A stretch of DNA of 64,000 bases. Origin: Pseudochrobactrum sp. sp1633. Lineage in GTDB: Bacteria > Pseudomonadota > Alphaproteobacteria > Rhizobiales > Rhizobiaceae. The position numbers were made by a program, and so were the translations under genes. Positions 1 through 7,964 of this stretch are shown one piece after another (within the stretch, counting starts at the first letter, position 1; each line of letters begins with the position of its first letter). The stretch lies in the NCBI RefSeq assembly GCF_030376605.1, contig NZ_JARRAE010000014.1, positions 26,953 to 90,952 of the forward strand, written 5' to 3'. Under the pieces are notes generated by a model. The model was not told where the DNA came from. It did no database searches and was given only the letters and a program-made list of their open reading frames with translations.

Positions 1-392
1 TGGCAGCGCAAGCAATGGGGGCAGACCTCGCCTATATCGGCTCGCCATTCATTGCAACGAAAGAGGCCAATGCCGTTGATGGCTATAAAGAAATGATCGT
101 GCAATCCAGCGCGAAAGATATTGTTTATTCCAATTATTTCACCGGTATTCACGGCAACTATCTGCGTTCTTCTATTGAGGCAGCCGGGATGGATCCTGAC
201 CAGTTGCCGGAGGCAGACCCCAGCAAAATGGACTTCGAAAAAGCTACAACCGGTGCCAAAGCATGGAAAGACATTTGGGGCTGTGGTCAAGGCATTGGCG
301 CAATTAAAGAAGTACTACCGGCGGAGGAATTGATAGCAAGCTGGGTGAAGCAATATAAAGAGGCAAAATCCGCGCTTTGCCAAGCTGAGTAA
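1..392 (+). CDS. Nitronate monooxygenase, C-terminal part (cut by window start)
   Basis: This is the last ~130 residues of a 2-nitropropane dioxygenase/nitronate monooxygenase-type FMN enzyme, which oxidises alkyl nitronates to carbonyl compounds and nitrite. The open frame runs in from the left edge (frame starting at base 3). It shows the family-typical segment GADLAYIGSPFIATKEA near the FMN phosphate site and a helical tail with GAKAWKDIWGCGQGIG. The true start lies outside the window. A hairpin follows about 40 bp after the stop. The family call rests on recognised sequence character, and the substrate is not determined. Confidence 0.8.
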   Translation, partial: AAQAMGADLAYIGSPFIATKEANAVDGYKEMIVQSSAKDIVYSNYFTGIHGNYLRSSIEAAGMDPDQLPEADPSKMDFEKATTGAKAWKDIWGCGQGIGAIKEVLPAEELIASWVKQYKEAKSALCQAE

Positions 393-434
393 GATCGTAA
401 GTTAGCTTAAAAAACAGTGCTATAGCTGAGATTT

Positions 435-484
435 ACTCCCTGAAGGAAAAAGCAAGATTGTTCATTTTATCAGGGAGTTTTAAA
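435..484 (+). terminator. Hairpin terminator after nitronate monooxygenase
   Basis: A 9-bp perfect inverted repeat (ACTCCCTGA at 435-443, TCAGGGAGT at 470-478) is followed by a run of T. The loop is long (26 nt), so the call is moderate. Confidence 0.5.
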
Positions 485-612
485 TCCCTCGAATGACATA
501 ACGGAAACCATTTCTTTTTGCTTTTGCGCCTTGCAATCAGAATGAGATTTCGCTATCACGCGCCCGAACAGACTGCATAAAATCAGCGCATTCTGTACGG
601 GAGCATCTCCCT

Positions 613-688
613 GCCGCTTTAGCTCAGTTGGTAGAGCACATCATTCGTAATGATGGGGTCACGTGTTCGAGTCACGTAAGCGGCACCA
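613..688 (+). tRNA. tRNA-Thr (anticodon CGT)
   Basis: This is a complete 76-nt cloverleaf. The acceptor stem is GCCGCTT/AAGCGGC, the D arm contains AGCTCAGTTGGTAGAGC, the anticodon stem is CATCA/TGATG with loop TTCGTAA (anticodon CGT), the T arm is ACGTG-TTCGAGT-CACGT, the discriminator is A, and CCA is encoded at 686-688. It reads ACG codons. No intron is present. Confidence 0.95.
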
Positions 689-1295
689 TAAAATCAATGA
701 CTTAGTATAAATTTCAATACGCTAAAATTAAGCCAACAATCAAATAGCAATCAACATTGAAAAACGAAGACAATTCCAGCAATCAGGGATTATCCGTGAT
801 TGCCAGGGACACAAAATAAATTGTCATTTAGCTTGAATTGGTAAAACAGCAGTACTGAGCAGTTGCAGCGTCATCACCTAAACAAGACGCAATGCTTTTA
901 TCTTAATACGATTAGCGTGCTTTTTTATCGATAGGTTTACGCCCTGCCCTCATTGGCTTCGGCTCATTTGCGCCGTCAGGCAACATAACCCAGCACGAAC
1001 AACCCTCTCAACCAATTAGAGAAAATTGCTTCATTACGTGCCGCTGGCGCAATCGATGAAGACGAATTCAGCAGCTTAAAGCTGATGTACTTGCACATAC
1101 AAACCAGTAAGCGAGAAAGACAATGTTCATACTTAAGCAATAGTTTTTGAGTGTGTTTACAGTAAAGTTTCTTATGTCTTTAACAGTACCCGTTTTTGAC
1201 ATGATCATGACCGGAGCGCCGATCTCAGAAAAGCAGAAAATCCCGCATTTACATAATAGCAAATGCGGGTCTATTGGTACAGTTCAGCAAAAAGA
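689..1295. other. Gene-poor interval after tRNA-Thr, with gene debris
   Basis: About 600 bp contains no intact gene. It includes a recognisable broken SHOCT-like tail (1007-1105, listed separately). On the minus strand, around 915-985, a short open stretch ends in GRKPIDKKAR and has no detectable start context or length. Sequence next to a tRNA gene is a common integration site, but no integrase or direct repeat of the tRNA 3' end was seen here. Confidence 0.5.
1007..1105 (+). pseudogene. Decayed SHOCT-domain C-terminal fragment
   Basis: The plus-strand frame at 1007 reads LNQLEKIASLRAAGAIDEDE, then FSSLK. This is the typical pattern of the short C-terminal SHOCT helix-turn-helix (LEKLxxLRxxGxITxEEFxxxK). 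Just after FSSLK a one-base deletion shifts the frame; the continuation in the next frame reads ADVLAHTNQ and stop, as expected for such a tail. The upstream frame has a stop at 986-988 and no start. It is read as a leftover of a longer protein. Function is unknown. Confidence 0.4.
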
Positions 1296-4200
1296 TTAGC
1301 TGTGTGTTTCTGCTGCCACCCGCTTAGTGCGACGCAATTCACGCGCAAGCGCCATACGCCGTACTAAAACATAGAAAACCGGTGTCAGCACAAGACCGAA
1401 CAACGTCACTCCGAGCATACCGGCAAAAACAGCAATACCCATGACATGACGCATTTCTGCTCCCGCCCCTGTTGCCAGCATTAGCGGAACAACACCGGCA
1501 ATGAAAGCCAGCGATGTCATCAGGATCGGTCGCAAACGCAGTCTTGCAGCTTCCAAAACCGCATTGAGCGGATCGACGCCTTCATCCTCTTTGGCTCTGG
1601 CAAATTCCACAATCAGAATAGCGTTTTTAGCGGCAAGCCCCACCAGAACCACGAAGCCGATCTGCGTGAAAATATTGTTGTCACCGCCTGTGAGCCACAC
1701 ACCGGCAATCGCTGACAACAATGCCATTGGCGCAATCAGCAAAACCGAGAAAGGCAACGACCAGCTGTTATATTGTGCCGCAAGAATGAGAAAAGCGAGC
1801 AATACAGACAGCGGGAAAACATACATGGCTGCATTGCCTGCCTGTTTTTCCTGATAGGCAAGTTCCGTCCATTCAAAAGCCATACCGGCCGGCATTGTTT
1901 CCAGAGCAATGCGCTCTATTGCTGCCGTTGCCTGTCCGAAAGAATAACCCGGTGCAGGACTGCCGCTGATATCCGCTGAAGGGAAACCGTTATAATGCAT
2001 GATACGATCCGGTCCCGAACTATCCTTCACTGTCAGCAAAGCTGATAGCGGGATCATATCTCCGGCGGCATTACGCACTTTCAGGCGTCCGATATCCTGC
2101 GGCTGCATACGGAAGGGAGCATCGGCCTGCACCATCACACGATAGGTACGGCCAAAACGGTTGAAATCATTGGCATAGAGTGAGCCGAGATAAACCTGCA
2201 ATGTTTCAAATATTGTCGTGAGCGGTACGCCTTGTATTTTGGCTTTAACGCGGTCGATATCCACCTGCACCTGTGGTGCATTCACTTGGAAACTGGCCAG
2301 CATACCTGCCAGCTCCGGTGTTTGCATCGCCTTGGCCATGATCTCACCCTGCGTTTTTGCTAATGCCTCAAAACCAAGTCCGGCGCGATCCTCAAGCTGA
2401 ATTTTAAAGCCACCGGTCGAACCGAGACCTGGCACAGGCGGCGGCGGGAAAATACCGGCAAAACCTTCAGGTATCTGACTGAATTTACCCATCAGCCGCC
2501 CTGCAATCGCAAAGGCAGACAGAGACGGATCCTTACGCTCATCAAAAGGCTTGAGCATTGTAAACATCACGGCAGCATTCGGAATATTGACCATACCATT
2601 CACCGAAAGCCCCGGAAATGCGACAACACTTTCTACCCCCGGCTCTGCCAAAGCGATTTCGGACATGGTTTTGACCATAGCCTCCGTGCGATCAAGCGAA
2701 GCGCCGCTTGGCAATTGGGCAATACCAACCAGATAATATTTATCCTGTGCCGGTACAAAGCCAATTGGCACTGTCTGAAAACCAAGCCATGTCGTACCGA
2801 CCAGCGCCACATAGAACAACAGAACAAATCCGCTGAACCGGATAGCGCGGCGTACCGACCAGACATAGGCATTGGAGGCACGATCAAAAAACAGGTTGAA
2901 GCGACGGAAGAACCAGCCGAAAAGCCGGGCAATGATCATGGTAAGTCTGTCGCGTTTCACTTCGCCATGATGCGGTTTCAGCAAAACACCAGCCAGTGCC
3001 GGAGACAATGTCAAAGAATTGATTGCGGACAGAATGGTTGAAATAGCAATTGTCAGGGCGAATTGCCGGTAGAACTCCCCCTGCAATCCGGTGAGGAAGG
3101 CGGACGGAATAAACACTGCCGACAACACCGAGGTAATGGCGATAATCGGCCCTGTCACTTCATCCATGGCTTTACGCGCAGCTTCTTTGGGCGTTTCTCC
3201 CAAGGCGATATGGCGCTCTGCGTTTTCCACAACCACAATCGCATCATCGACCACGATACCGATAGAAAGCACCAGTCCGAACAGCGACAATGTATTTAGC
3301 GAGAAGCCGAACAGATACATCAGGGCAAATGTACCGACCAGTGATACCGGTACGGCAACAAGCGGAATAATCGAAGCGCGCCATGTCTGCAAAAACAGCA
3401 CGACCACAAGAACCACCAGTACGATGGCTTCAAGCAATGTCACGACCACAGCTTCCAGCGAGGCCTTAACGAAAACAGTCGGATCATAGGCGATGCGGGA
3501 TTCTATACCCTCCGGAAAATCCTTTTCCAGTTCGCTCATCGTATCGCGAACAGCCGCTGATACATCCAGTGCATTCGCGCCCGGACTTTGAATAATCTGA
3601 ATGGCCAGCGCAGGCTTGCCGTCCAAGAGACTACGCAAGGCATAGGCGTCCGCACCAAGTTCGATACGGGCAATGTCCCGCAGGCGGGTTACCTGTCCCT
3701 CAGAACCGGTTTTAACAACAATATCGCCGAACTGCTCCTCATTGGACAATCTGCCAAGCGTGTTGACTGTCACCTGAAATGCTGAGGAAGCATCCGGTTG
3801 CTGCCCGACCGAACCGGCAGCAACCTGCACATTCTGTTCCTGAATTGCCGCAATCACATCGGACGCGGTCAGACCGCGTGCCGCAACTTTATTCGGATCA
3901 AGCCAGACCCGCATCGAATATTCACCGGCGCCCCAGACCAAAACATCACCAACCCCCGGCACGCGCGCCAGCTGATCACGCACCTGCAAAAGCGCATAAT
4001 TGGACAAGTACAGCGGGTCATAACGCTGATCCGGCGATACAAGATGCACAACCATCAGAATATCTGGTGAGGTTTTTTGCGTCACCACGCCGATGCGCTG
4101 CACTTCCTGCGGCAGGCGCGGCAGCACACGGGCAACACGGTTTTGCACCTGAATTTGCGCCATATCAGGATCAGTGCCCTGCTGGAACGCAATTGTCAGC

Positions 4201-4472
4201 GTCATACGCCCGTCGGTTGCAGCCTGCGAACCCATATAGAGCATATTCTCAACACCGTTAATCGCCTGTTCCAATGGCGCGGCGACGGTTTCAGCAATCA
4301 CTTCCGGATTGGCTCCCGGATAGCTCGCCGTGACCTGTACAGTCGGCGGTGTGACCTGAGGATATTCACTCAGCGGCAGTTTCAGCAGGGTCAGTCCGCC
4401 TGCAATCAGCATCAGGACAGAAAGCACGACCGCAAAAATCGGGCGATCGACAAAAAAACGCGGGATATTCAT
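1296..4472 (-). CDS. RND multidrug efflux transporter, HAE1 family inner-membrane subunit
   Basis: This 1058-residue proton-driven efflux pump subunit is close in length and character to AcrB/MexF/OqxB-type pumps (Brucella BepE/BepG are plausible relatives). The N-terminal MNIPRFFVDRPIFAVVLSV is the usual first membrane helix. The TM4 region VDDAIVVVENAERH with paired Asp is the HAE1 signature and differs from the heavy-metal (CusA) branch. Further TM helices and the large periplasmic loops are in the expected order. Its start codon overlaps the stop of the adaptor gene by 4 bp, so the two are co-transcribed and translationally coupled. No outer-membrane channel gene follows, so a TolC-like protein encoded elsewhere is presumably shared. 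The operon lies behind a CueR-like promoter, which is unusual for an HAE1 pump. Confidence 0.93.
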   Translation of the reverse strand: MNIPRFFVDRPIFAVVLSVLMLIAGGLTLLKLPLSEYPQVTPPTVQVTASYPGANPEVIAETVAAPLEQAINGVENMLYMGSQAATDGRMTLTIAFQQGTDPDMAQIQVQNRVARVLPRLPQEVQRIGVVTQKTSPDILMVVHLVSPDQRYDPLYLSNYALLQVRDQLARVPGVGDVLVWGAGEYSMRVWLDPNKVAARGLTASDVIAAIQEQNVQVAAGSVGQQPDASSAFQVTVNTLGRLSNEEQFGDIVVKTGSEGQVTRLRDIARIELGADAYALRSLLDGKPALAIQIIQSPGANALDVSAAVRDTMSELEKDFPEGIESRIAYDPTVFVKASLEAVVVTLLEAIVLVVLVVVLFLQTWRASIIPLVAVPVSLVGTFALMYLFGFSLNTLSLFGLVLSIGIVVDDAIVVVENAERHIALGETPKEAARKAMDEVTGPIIAITSVLSAVFIPSAFLTGLQGEFYRQFALTIAISTILSAINSLTLSPALAGVLLKPHHGEVKRDRLTMIIARLFGWFFRRFNLFFDRASNAYVWSVRRAIRFSGFVLLFYVALVGTTWLGFQTVPIGFVPAQDKYYLVGIAQLPSGASLDRTEAMVKTMSEIALAEPGVESVVAFPGLSVNGMVNIPNAAVMFTMLKPFDERKDPSLSAFAIAGRLMGKFSQIPEGFAGIFPPPPVPGLGSTGGFKIQLEDRAGLGFEALAKTQGEIMAKAMQTPELAGMLASFQVNAPQVQVDIDRVKAKIQGVPLTTIFETLQVYLGSLYANDFNRFGRTYRVMVQADAPFRMQPQDIGRLKVRNAAGDMIPLSALLTVKDSSGPDRIMHYNGFPSADISGSPAPGYSFGQATAAIERIALETMPAGMAFEWTELAYQEKQAGNAAMYVFPLSVLLAFLILAAQYNSWSLPFSVLLIAPMALLSAIAGVWLTGGDNNIFTQIGFVVLVGLAAKNAILIVEFARAKEDEGVDPLNAVLEAARLRLRPILMTSLAFIAGVVPLMLATGAGAEMRHVMGIAVFAGMLGVTLFGLVLTPVFYVLVRRMALARELRRTKRVAAETHS

Positions 4473-5722
4473 CGACGCACCTCCTGTTGAGAAGCTTCTG
4501 CCTGAGCGCTGTCAGAAACCCGCTCCGGCACCATTGAAATCATCTGTGGTGTGACCTGCATGCCCGGGCCAACAAGCCCCTTCACGATGATTTTTTCGCC
4601 GGCCTGAAGACCAGAAGAAATAACGCGCAAACCATCGACTATCGTCCCGATTTCAACCGGACGAAATTCGGCTTTATTGCCCTCACCTAAAACCAGCACA
4701 TAACGACGCCCCTGATCTGTACCGATGGCCTGATCATCAATCAGAACTGTTTGCAGTGGCTCTGAGGTCGCCAGTTTTATGCGTGCAAAAAGTCCGGGGG
4801 CCAGTATGCCTTCAGGATTTTCAACGACAGCACGGGCACGGATGGTGCCGGTGCGTCTGTCGATACGATTGCTGAGAAAATCCAGTGCCCCGTAATAGGT
4901 GAACTCCTTATCCGTCATCAGTGCGATCTGCACCGGCAATGCGGCGTTAGCTTTGCCATGTTCCTGAGCCCAGGCACGCGCGACAAAGCTGAGATATGTT
5001 GTCTCATCAATGTCGAAATACACATAGAGCGGATCGGTGCTCACGATGGTCGTAAGCAATGTCGCATTGCCAGCATTTCCCCCTGTTACCAGATTGCCTT
5101 CATGCACCAAAACGCGGTCAACGCGCCCGTCAACAGGGGCAGTCACACGGGTAAAGGACAAATCAAGTTCGGCAGCTGCAACCGTCGCCTTAGCGATAGC
5201 AACCTGAGCCTTACGCTGACTGCGCGCAGCTTGAGCATCGTCAAAAGTCTTTCGGGAGACTGTGCCGTTTGGCGCAAGACTGGCTGTGCGCTTGAAATTG
5301 GTTTCAGCATGCTCCAGCAAAACTTCCGCCTGCTGCAACTCCGCCTTGGCGGCATCAAGAACGACCTGAAACGGTCTGGCATCAATCTCAAACAGAGCTT
5401 GCCCCGATTGTACAAGCTCCCCTTCAGGAACACTTACTGTTTCAATTGCACCGCCAACACGCGGGCGCAGTTCCACCAGCCTGCTTGCCTCCAGATGGCC
5501 GGTAAATTCTGTAGACAGAGCAACCTTACGTGTTACGACCTCTGCTACCGGCACCTGCGGTGCGGGCATTTCTCCCGATTGTGCGGCAGCATAAGGAATA
5601 GCGGCCGACGAGAGAAATGTGAGGAAACGGCTGACATACAGCTCTGCTTTATCGGGATAAAATAATGCCCCGCCGATAATAACGACACCGGTCAAGTACA
5701 GTGCCGTAATTTTCTTTTTCAT
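4469..5722 (-). CDS. RND efflux periplasmic adaptor (membrane fusion) subunit
   Basis: This 417-residue MexE/AcrA-type adaptor bridges the inner-membrane pump and an outer-membrane channel. An N-terminal hydrophobic segment (about residues 5-22) anchors or exports it. Then come the first lipoyl half (RPRVGGAIETVSVPEGELVQ), an alpha-helical hairpin rich in Ala, Glu and Gln (about residues 120-185), the second lipoyl half with VTAPVDGRVDRVLVHEGNLV, and beta-barrel and membrane-proximal domains. It is the first gene of the operon. AAGGT lies before its ATG, about 55 bp downstream of a CueR-like promoter at 5777-5807. There is no Met-rich or His-rich metal site like that of CusB, so the cargo is more likely organic than copper itself. 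Confidence 0.92.
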   Translation of the reverse strand: MKKKITALYLTGVVIIGGALFYPDKAELYVSRFLTFLSSAAIPYAAAQSGEMPAPQVPVAEVVTRKVALSTEFTGHLEASRLVELRPRVGGAIETVSVPEGELVQSGQALFEIDARPFQVVLDAAKAELQQAEVLLEHAETNFKRTASLAPNGTVSRKTFDDAQAARSQRKAQVAIAKATVAAAELDLSFTRVTAPVDGRVDRVLVHEGNLVTGGNAGNATLLTTIVSTDPLYVYFDIDETTYLSFVARAWAQEHGKANAALPVQIALMTDKEFTYYGALDFLSNRIDRRTGTIRARAVVENPEGILAPGLFARIKLATSEPLQTVLIDDQAIGTDQGRRYVLVLGEGNKAEFRPVEIGTIVDGLRVISSGLQAGEKIIVKGLVGPGMQVTPQMISMVPERVSDSAQAEASQQEVRR

Positions 5723-5776
5723 TTCAGCTTACCTTCATAAAGGCATCTTCAGGGGATGCCACGTTCAATTTTTATG

Positions 5777-5807
5777 AAGGTGGTGTTTCCAACGCTGGAA
5801 AGGTCAA
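5777..5807 (-). promoter_or_regulatory. CueR-like operator/promoter for the RND operon
   Basis: On the minus strand, TTGACC (-35) is followed by a 19-bp spacer containing the dyad TTTCCA-GCGT-TGGAAA, then CACCTT as the -10 region. The 19-bp spacer is the overlong one that MerR-family activators require. It closely matches the three other boxes in this island. Regulator binding is inferred. Confidence 0.75.
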
Positions 5808-5901
5808 GAGCCTTAAAAGCATAACAAAGAATTTCTGTCTTGCTTCGATAAACATCCCTCCCCGCTTTGCTGCGTTCCGGTTTTTCTGCCCTAAACAGCT
5901 C

Positions 5902-5932
5902 TTGACCTTACAAGCGCTGGAAGCCGCATCGT
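5902..5932 (+). promoter_or_regulatory. CueR-like operator/promoter for the glutaredoxin-reductase operon
   Basis: TTGACC is followed by a 19-bp spacer, TTACAAGCGCTGGAAGCCG, and a -10 of CATCGT. It is divergent from the RND promoter about 95 bp away. The left half-site is weaker (TTACAA) than in the copA box. A GTG at 5931 that opens the reading frame lies inside this promoter and cannot be the start codon. Confidence 0.7.
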
Positions 5933-6011
5933 GCCTGCAATGTTGCTCTGTCAGCACAATTCAGTCGCTGTTTTCAGAGGAACCTTGTCCCATTCAGAGA
6001 AAGGCAAAAAG

Positions 6012-6299
6012 ATGAATGCCGGTACACCGCAACTCCTCATCTATACAACTCCGACCTGTCCCGATTGCCATGCGCTCAAACGCTGGCTCGCCCAAAAAAA
6101 GGTTGCCTATCAGGAACGCGATCTCAGCGATCCGCTGATCGCAGAAGAAGCCAAAACACGTACCGGTGTGCGTGTTGCACCGATCAGCATTGTCGGCGAT
6201 CAGGTTTTTTACGGCACATTTTTGAGCCAGAAACCCGGTTTGATGAAGGCACTTGGTTTGTCAGATGCACAGATGGAAACATCCGAGGTGCAGCCATGA
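6012..6299 (+). CDS. Glutaredoxin-like thiol oxidoreductase (CPDC)
   Basis: This is a 95-residue thioredoxin-fold protein of the glutaredoxin/NrdH type. The active site is TPTCPDCHAL (Cys-Pro-Asp-Cys near residue 17), followed by the cis-Pro segment VRVAPISIVGDQ (VAPISIV replaces the usual TVP) and a C-terminal helix. ATG 6012, preceded by AGAAAGGCAAAAAG, is chosen as the start because the longer frame begins inside the promoter -10. It is the first gene of a two-gene operon, overlapping the reductase by 4 bp. It probably accepts electrons from glutathione or from the partner reductase. Its role in copper stress (thiol repair, Cu reduction or iron-sulfur protection) is inferred only from the CueR-like promoter. 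Confidence 0.85.
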   Translation: MNAGTPQLLIYTTPTCPDCHALKRWLAQKKVAYQERDLSDPLIAEEAKTRTGVRVAPISIVGDQVFYGTFLSQKPGLMKALGLSDAQMETSEVQP

Positions 6300-7324
6300 C
6301 CTCAAAACGCATTGACATCCGCCAGACCCGCAGCAGCATTACCTGTGCTGGCGGGCAAACTCTGCTGGAAGCAGCTCTTGCAGCAGATATTTCCTATCCT
6401 CACGGTTGCAAATCCGGCCGCTGCGGCTCCTGTAAATCCCGCCTTATCGAAGGGGAAGTGGAAATACTTCAGCATTCCCGTTTTGCCCTGTCTGATGAGG
6501 AAAAAGCAGATGGTCTGATCCTTGCATGCCGCTCGGTGCCGCTGACAGATATAACTGTCGCGTGGCTGGGCACCGAGCATGAAGAACTGCAACCTGCGCA
6601 ACGTTTAAAAGGCATTGTTACCCGTATTGAGGATCTCACCCATGATATCAAGCTGGTGCAGGTCACGCCTGAAAATGGTTTGCCGCTGCATTTTTCAGCG
6701 GGGCAATATGCTGAACTCAGCTTTAACGGCGCACCTTCCCGCAGCTATTCCATGGCGAACCGCTCCGGTGAGAAACACCTTGAATTTCACATCCGCCATG
6801 TGCCCAGAGGCATTACATCCGGCTATGTGCATAAAACCTTGAAAATCGGTGACGCCGTAAAGATGGAGGTCGCTTTAGGGTCTTCGTTCCTGCGTCAGCA
6901 TCATGGTGACCCGATCCTGTGTATCGCCGGAGGCTCAGGGCTGGCGCCGATCAAATCCATTGTAGAAACCGCTCTTGCTCATGGTATGAAACAGAGGATT
7001 CATGTCTATTTCGGCGCACGTTCCGAACACGATCTTTACCTCACTGAGCATTTCCGCAGCCTGACAGAAAAGCACCCTAACCTGTCTTTCACACTGGTCT
7101 TATCAGAGACACGCTCTGAACTTTACCGGAGCGGTTTTGTGACCCGCGCGGTTGCAGAAGACATTTCTGATTTCAGCGGCTGGAAAGCTTATGTCGCGGG
7201 GCCACCATTGATGGTGGATGCAGCAATGGCTGTTACTTTTGCCCGCGGATTACAAAAAGAAGATATGCATGCTGATATCTTCTTCACGCCGGAAACATTA
7301 CCAATCGTGGCTGTAGCCGAATAA
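6296..7324 (+). CDS. 2Fe-2S ferredoxin:NAD(P)H oxidoreductase (FAD)
   Basis: This 342-residue reductase has three domains. The N-terminal plant-type ferredoxin domain has cysteine ligands C38-x4-C43-x2-C46 and C78. The FAD-binding barrel (about residues 100-200) carries RSYSMANRS. The NAD(P)-binding Rossmann domain contains CIAGGSGLAPIKSI and a C-terminal AGPPLMVDA. This order matches the electron-transfer components of ring-hydroxylating and phenol hydroxylase systems. No oxygenase is present; the only partner is the upstream glutaredoxin, whose stop codon overlaps this ATG by 4 bp. The terminator at 7335-7363 ends the operon. The physiological acceptor is unknown. Confidence 0.87.
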   Translation: MTSKRIDIRQTRSSITCAGGQTLLEAALAADISYPHGCKSGRCGSCKSRLIEGEVEILQHSRFALSDEEKADGLILACRSVPLTDITVAWLGTEHEELQPAQRLKGIVTRIEDLTHDIKLVQVTPENGLPLHFSAGQYAELSFNGAPSRSYSMANRSGEKHLEFHIRHVPRGITSGYVHKTLKIGDAVKMEVALGSSFLRQHHGDPILCIAGGSGLAPIKSIVETALAHGMKQRIHVYFGARSEHDLYLTEHFRSLTEKHPNLSFTLVLSETRSELYRSGFVTRAVAEDISDFSGWKAYVAGPPLMVDAAMAVTFARGLQKEDMHADIFFTPETLPIVAVAE

Positions 7325-7334
7325 AATACGACAA

Positions 7335-7363
7335 AACCCGCTGCGAAATTATCGCAGCGGGTT
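7335..7363 (+). terminator. Rho-independent terminator of the glutaredoxin-reductase operon
   Basis: There is a 12-bp perfect stem (AACCCGCTGCGA / TCGCAGCGGGTT) with a 5-nt loop, immediately after the reductase stop and followed by CTTC. It may also serve the converging copZ operon. Confidence 0.8.
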
Positions 7364-7411
7364 CTTCATGATGCGGGTATAGCGAACCCTCAACACACGA
7401 CCAGCTTATTG

Positions 7412-7594
7412 TCACGGAACCGGTTTTGGTTCAGAAGACGCCTCTTCTGTCCGCATTGCATGATCCGGCATTGTCATACCTTGCATGGAATGCCCTTGCA
7501 TCCCGCCTTTCATTTCCAGCCGGTTTTGTGCAAATACCAGCCCGACACTCACAGCAAGTGCGCCTGCAATAAGAATAAGGCTCAGCTTGTTCAT
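7412..7594 (-). CDS. Small exported Met/His-rich protein in the copZ operon
   Basis: This 60-residue protein begins with a clear signal peptide (MNKLSLILIAGALAVSVGLV, then FAQ). The short mature part is dominated by Met, His and Gly (MKGGMQGHSMQGMTMPDHAM), a pattern typical of periplasmic Cu(I)/Cu(II)-binding peptides. ATG 7594 is preferred over ATG 7600 because AGGGG is 7 nt upstream of it but only 1 nt from the earlier one. It starts 14 bp after the copZ stop and shares the copZ promoter. A periplasmic copper buffer or carrier role is inferred from composition and context; no named family was recognised. Confidence 0.72.
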   Translation of the reverse strand: MNKLSLILIAGALAVSVGLVFAQNRLEMKGGMQGHSMQGMTMPDHAMRTEEASSEPKPVP

Positions 7595-7608
7595 AATCAT
7601 TCCCCTGT

Positions 7609-7803
7609 TTAGTTCACAGCTGCGGGATAACCTGCCTCTTCGAGAACTTTCTGCAGTGCATCAGAACTGACTGCAGTTTCAATTCTTACCAGCCGTGTTG
7701 CCGGATCGGTTTCAATCTTCGCATTGGCATCCACCGACTGAATGGCTTTGGTAACGGATTTAGCGCACCCGCCGCAGGTCATATTTTCGATCTTCAGTTC
7801 CAT
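7609..7803 (-). CDS. copZ: Copper chaperone CopZ (HMA domain)
   Basis: This is a 64-residue single heavy-metal-associated domain. The metal site MTCGGCAKSV (Cys-x-x-Cys) lies near the N-terminus, and the ferredoxin-like fold ends in AGYPA. It binds Cu(I) in the cytosol and hands it to the CopA ATPase encoded divergently. The start ATG at 7803 is preceded by AAAGGAGAAGTCTC. It is the first gene of a minus-strand operon with the Met/His-rich exported peptide, transcribed from the CueR-like promoter at 7837-7867. Confidence 0.92.
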   Translation of the reverse strand: MELKIENMTCGGCAKSVTKAIQSVDANAKIETDPATRLVRIETAVSSDALQKVLEEAGYPAAVN

Positions 7804-7836
7804 GAGACTTCTCCTTTATTTGGCTCTCATGACGTC

Positions 7837-7867
7837 AAGATGAGGTTTCCAACCATGGAAAGGTCAA
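7837..7867 (-). promoter_or_regulatory. CueR-like operator/promoter for copZ
   Basis: On the minus strand TTGACC is followed by a 19-bp spacer holding TTTCCATGGTTGGAAA and a -10 of CATCTT. The architecture is the same as that of the copA promoter 27 bp away in the opposite direction. Confidence 0.82.
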
Positions 7868-7893
7868 GAGTGAAAACAAAGAAATTTTTGCTC

Positions 7894-7924
7894 TTGACCT
7901 TCCAATTGTTGGAAGCCTCATGCT
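7894..7924 (+). promoter_or_regulatory. CueR-like operator/promoter for copA
   Basis: TTGACC is followed by a 19-bp spacer, TTCCAATTGTTGGAAGCCT, and a -10 of CATGCT. The dyad CTTCCAA-TTG-TTGGAAG is the best CueR consensus of the four boxes. An in-frame ATG at 7920 lies in the -10 and is therefore not the copA start. Confidence 0.85.
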
Positions 7925-7964
7925 CACACCGAATTTAAATTTTCGGAAAGAAAAGGAGGCGGCT

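Noticed and set aside
1068..1262. 64-codon minus-strand frame with several Cys
   Set aside because: No ribosome site, no recognisable family, and it overlaps the decayed SHOCT remnant on the other strand.
613..1295. tRNA-associated integrative element
   Set aside because: No integrase and no repeat of the tRNA 3' end were found within the window.
5931..6011. Upstream extension of the glutaredoxin gene to GTG 5931
   Set aside because: The GTG lies in the -10 of the CueR-like promoter, and the added residues do not look like glutaredoxin.
7920..7964. Upstream ATG for copA at 7920
   Set aside because: It overlaps the promoter -10; ATG 7965 has a strong ribosome site and the family-like N-terminus.
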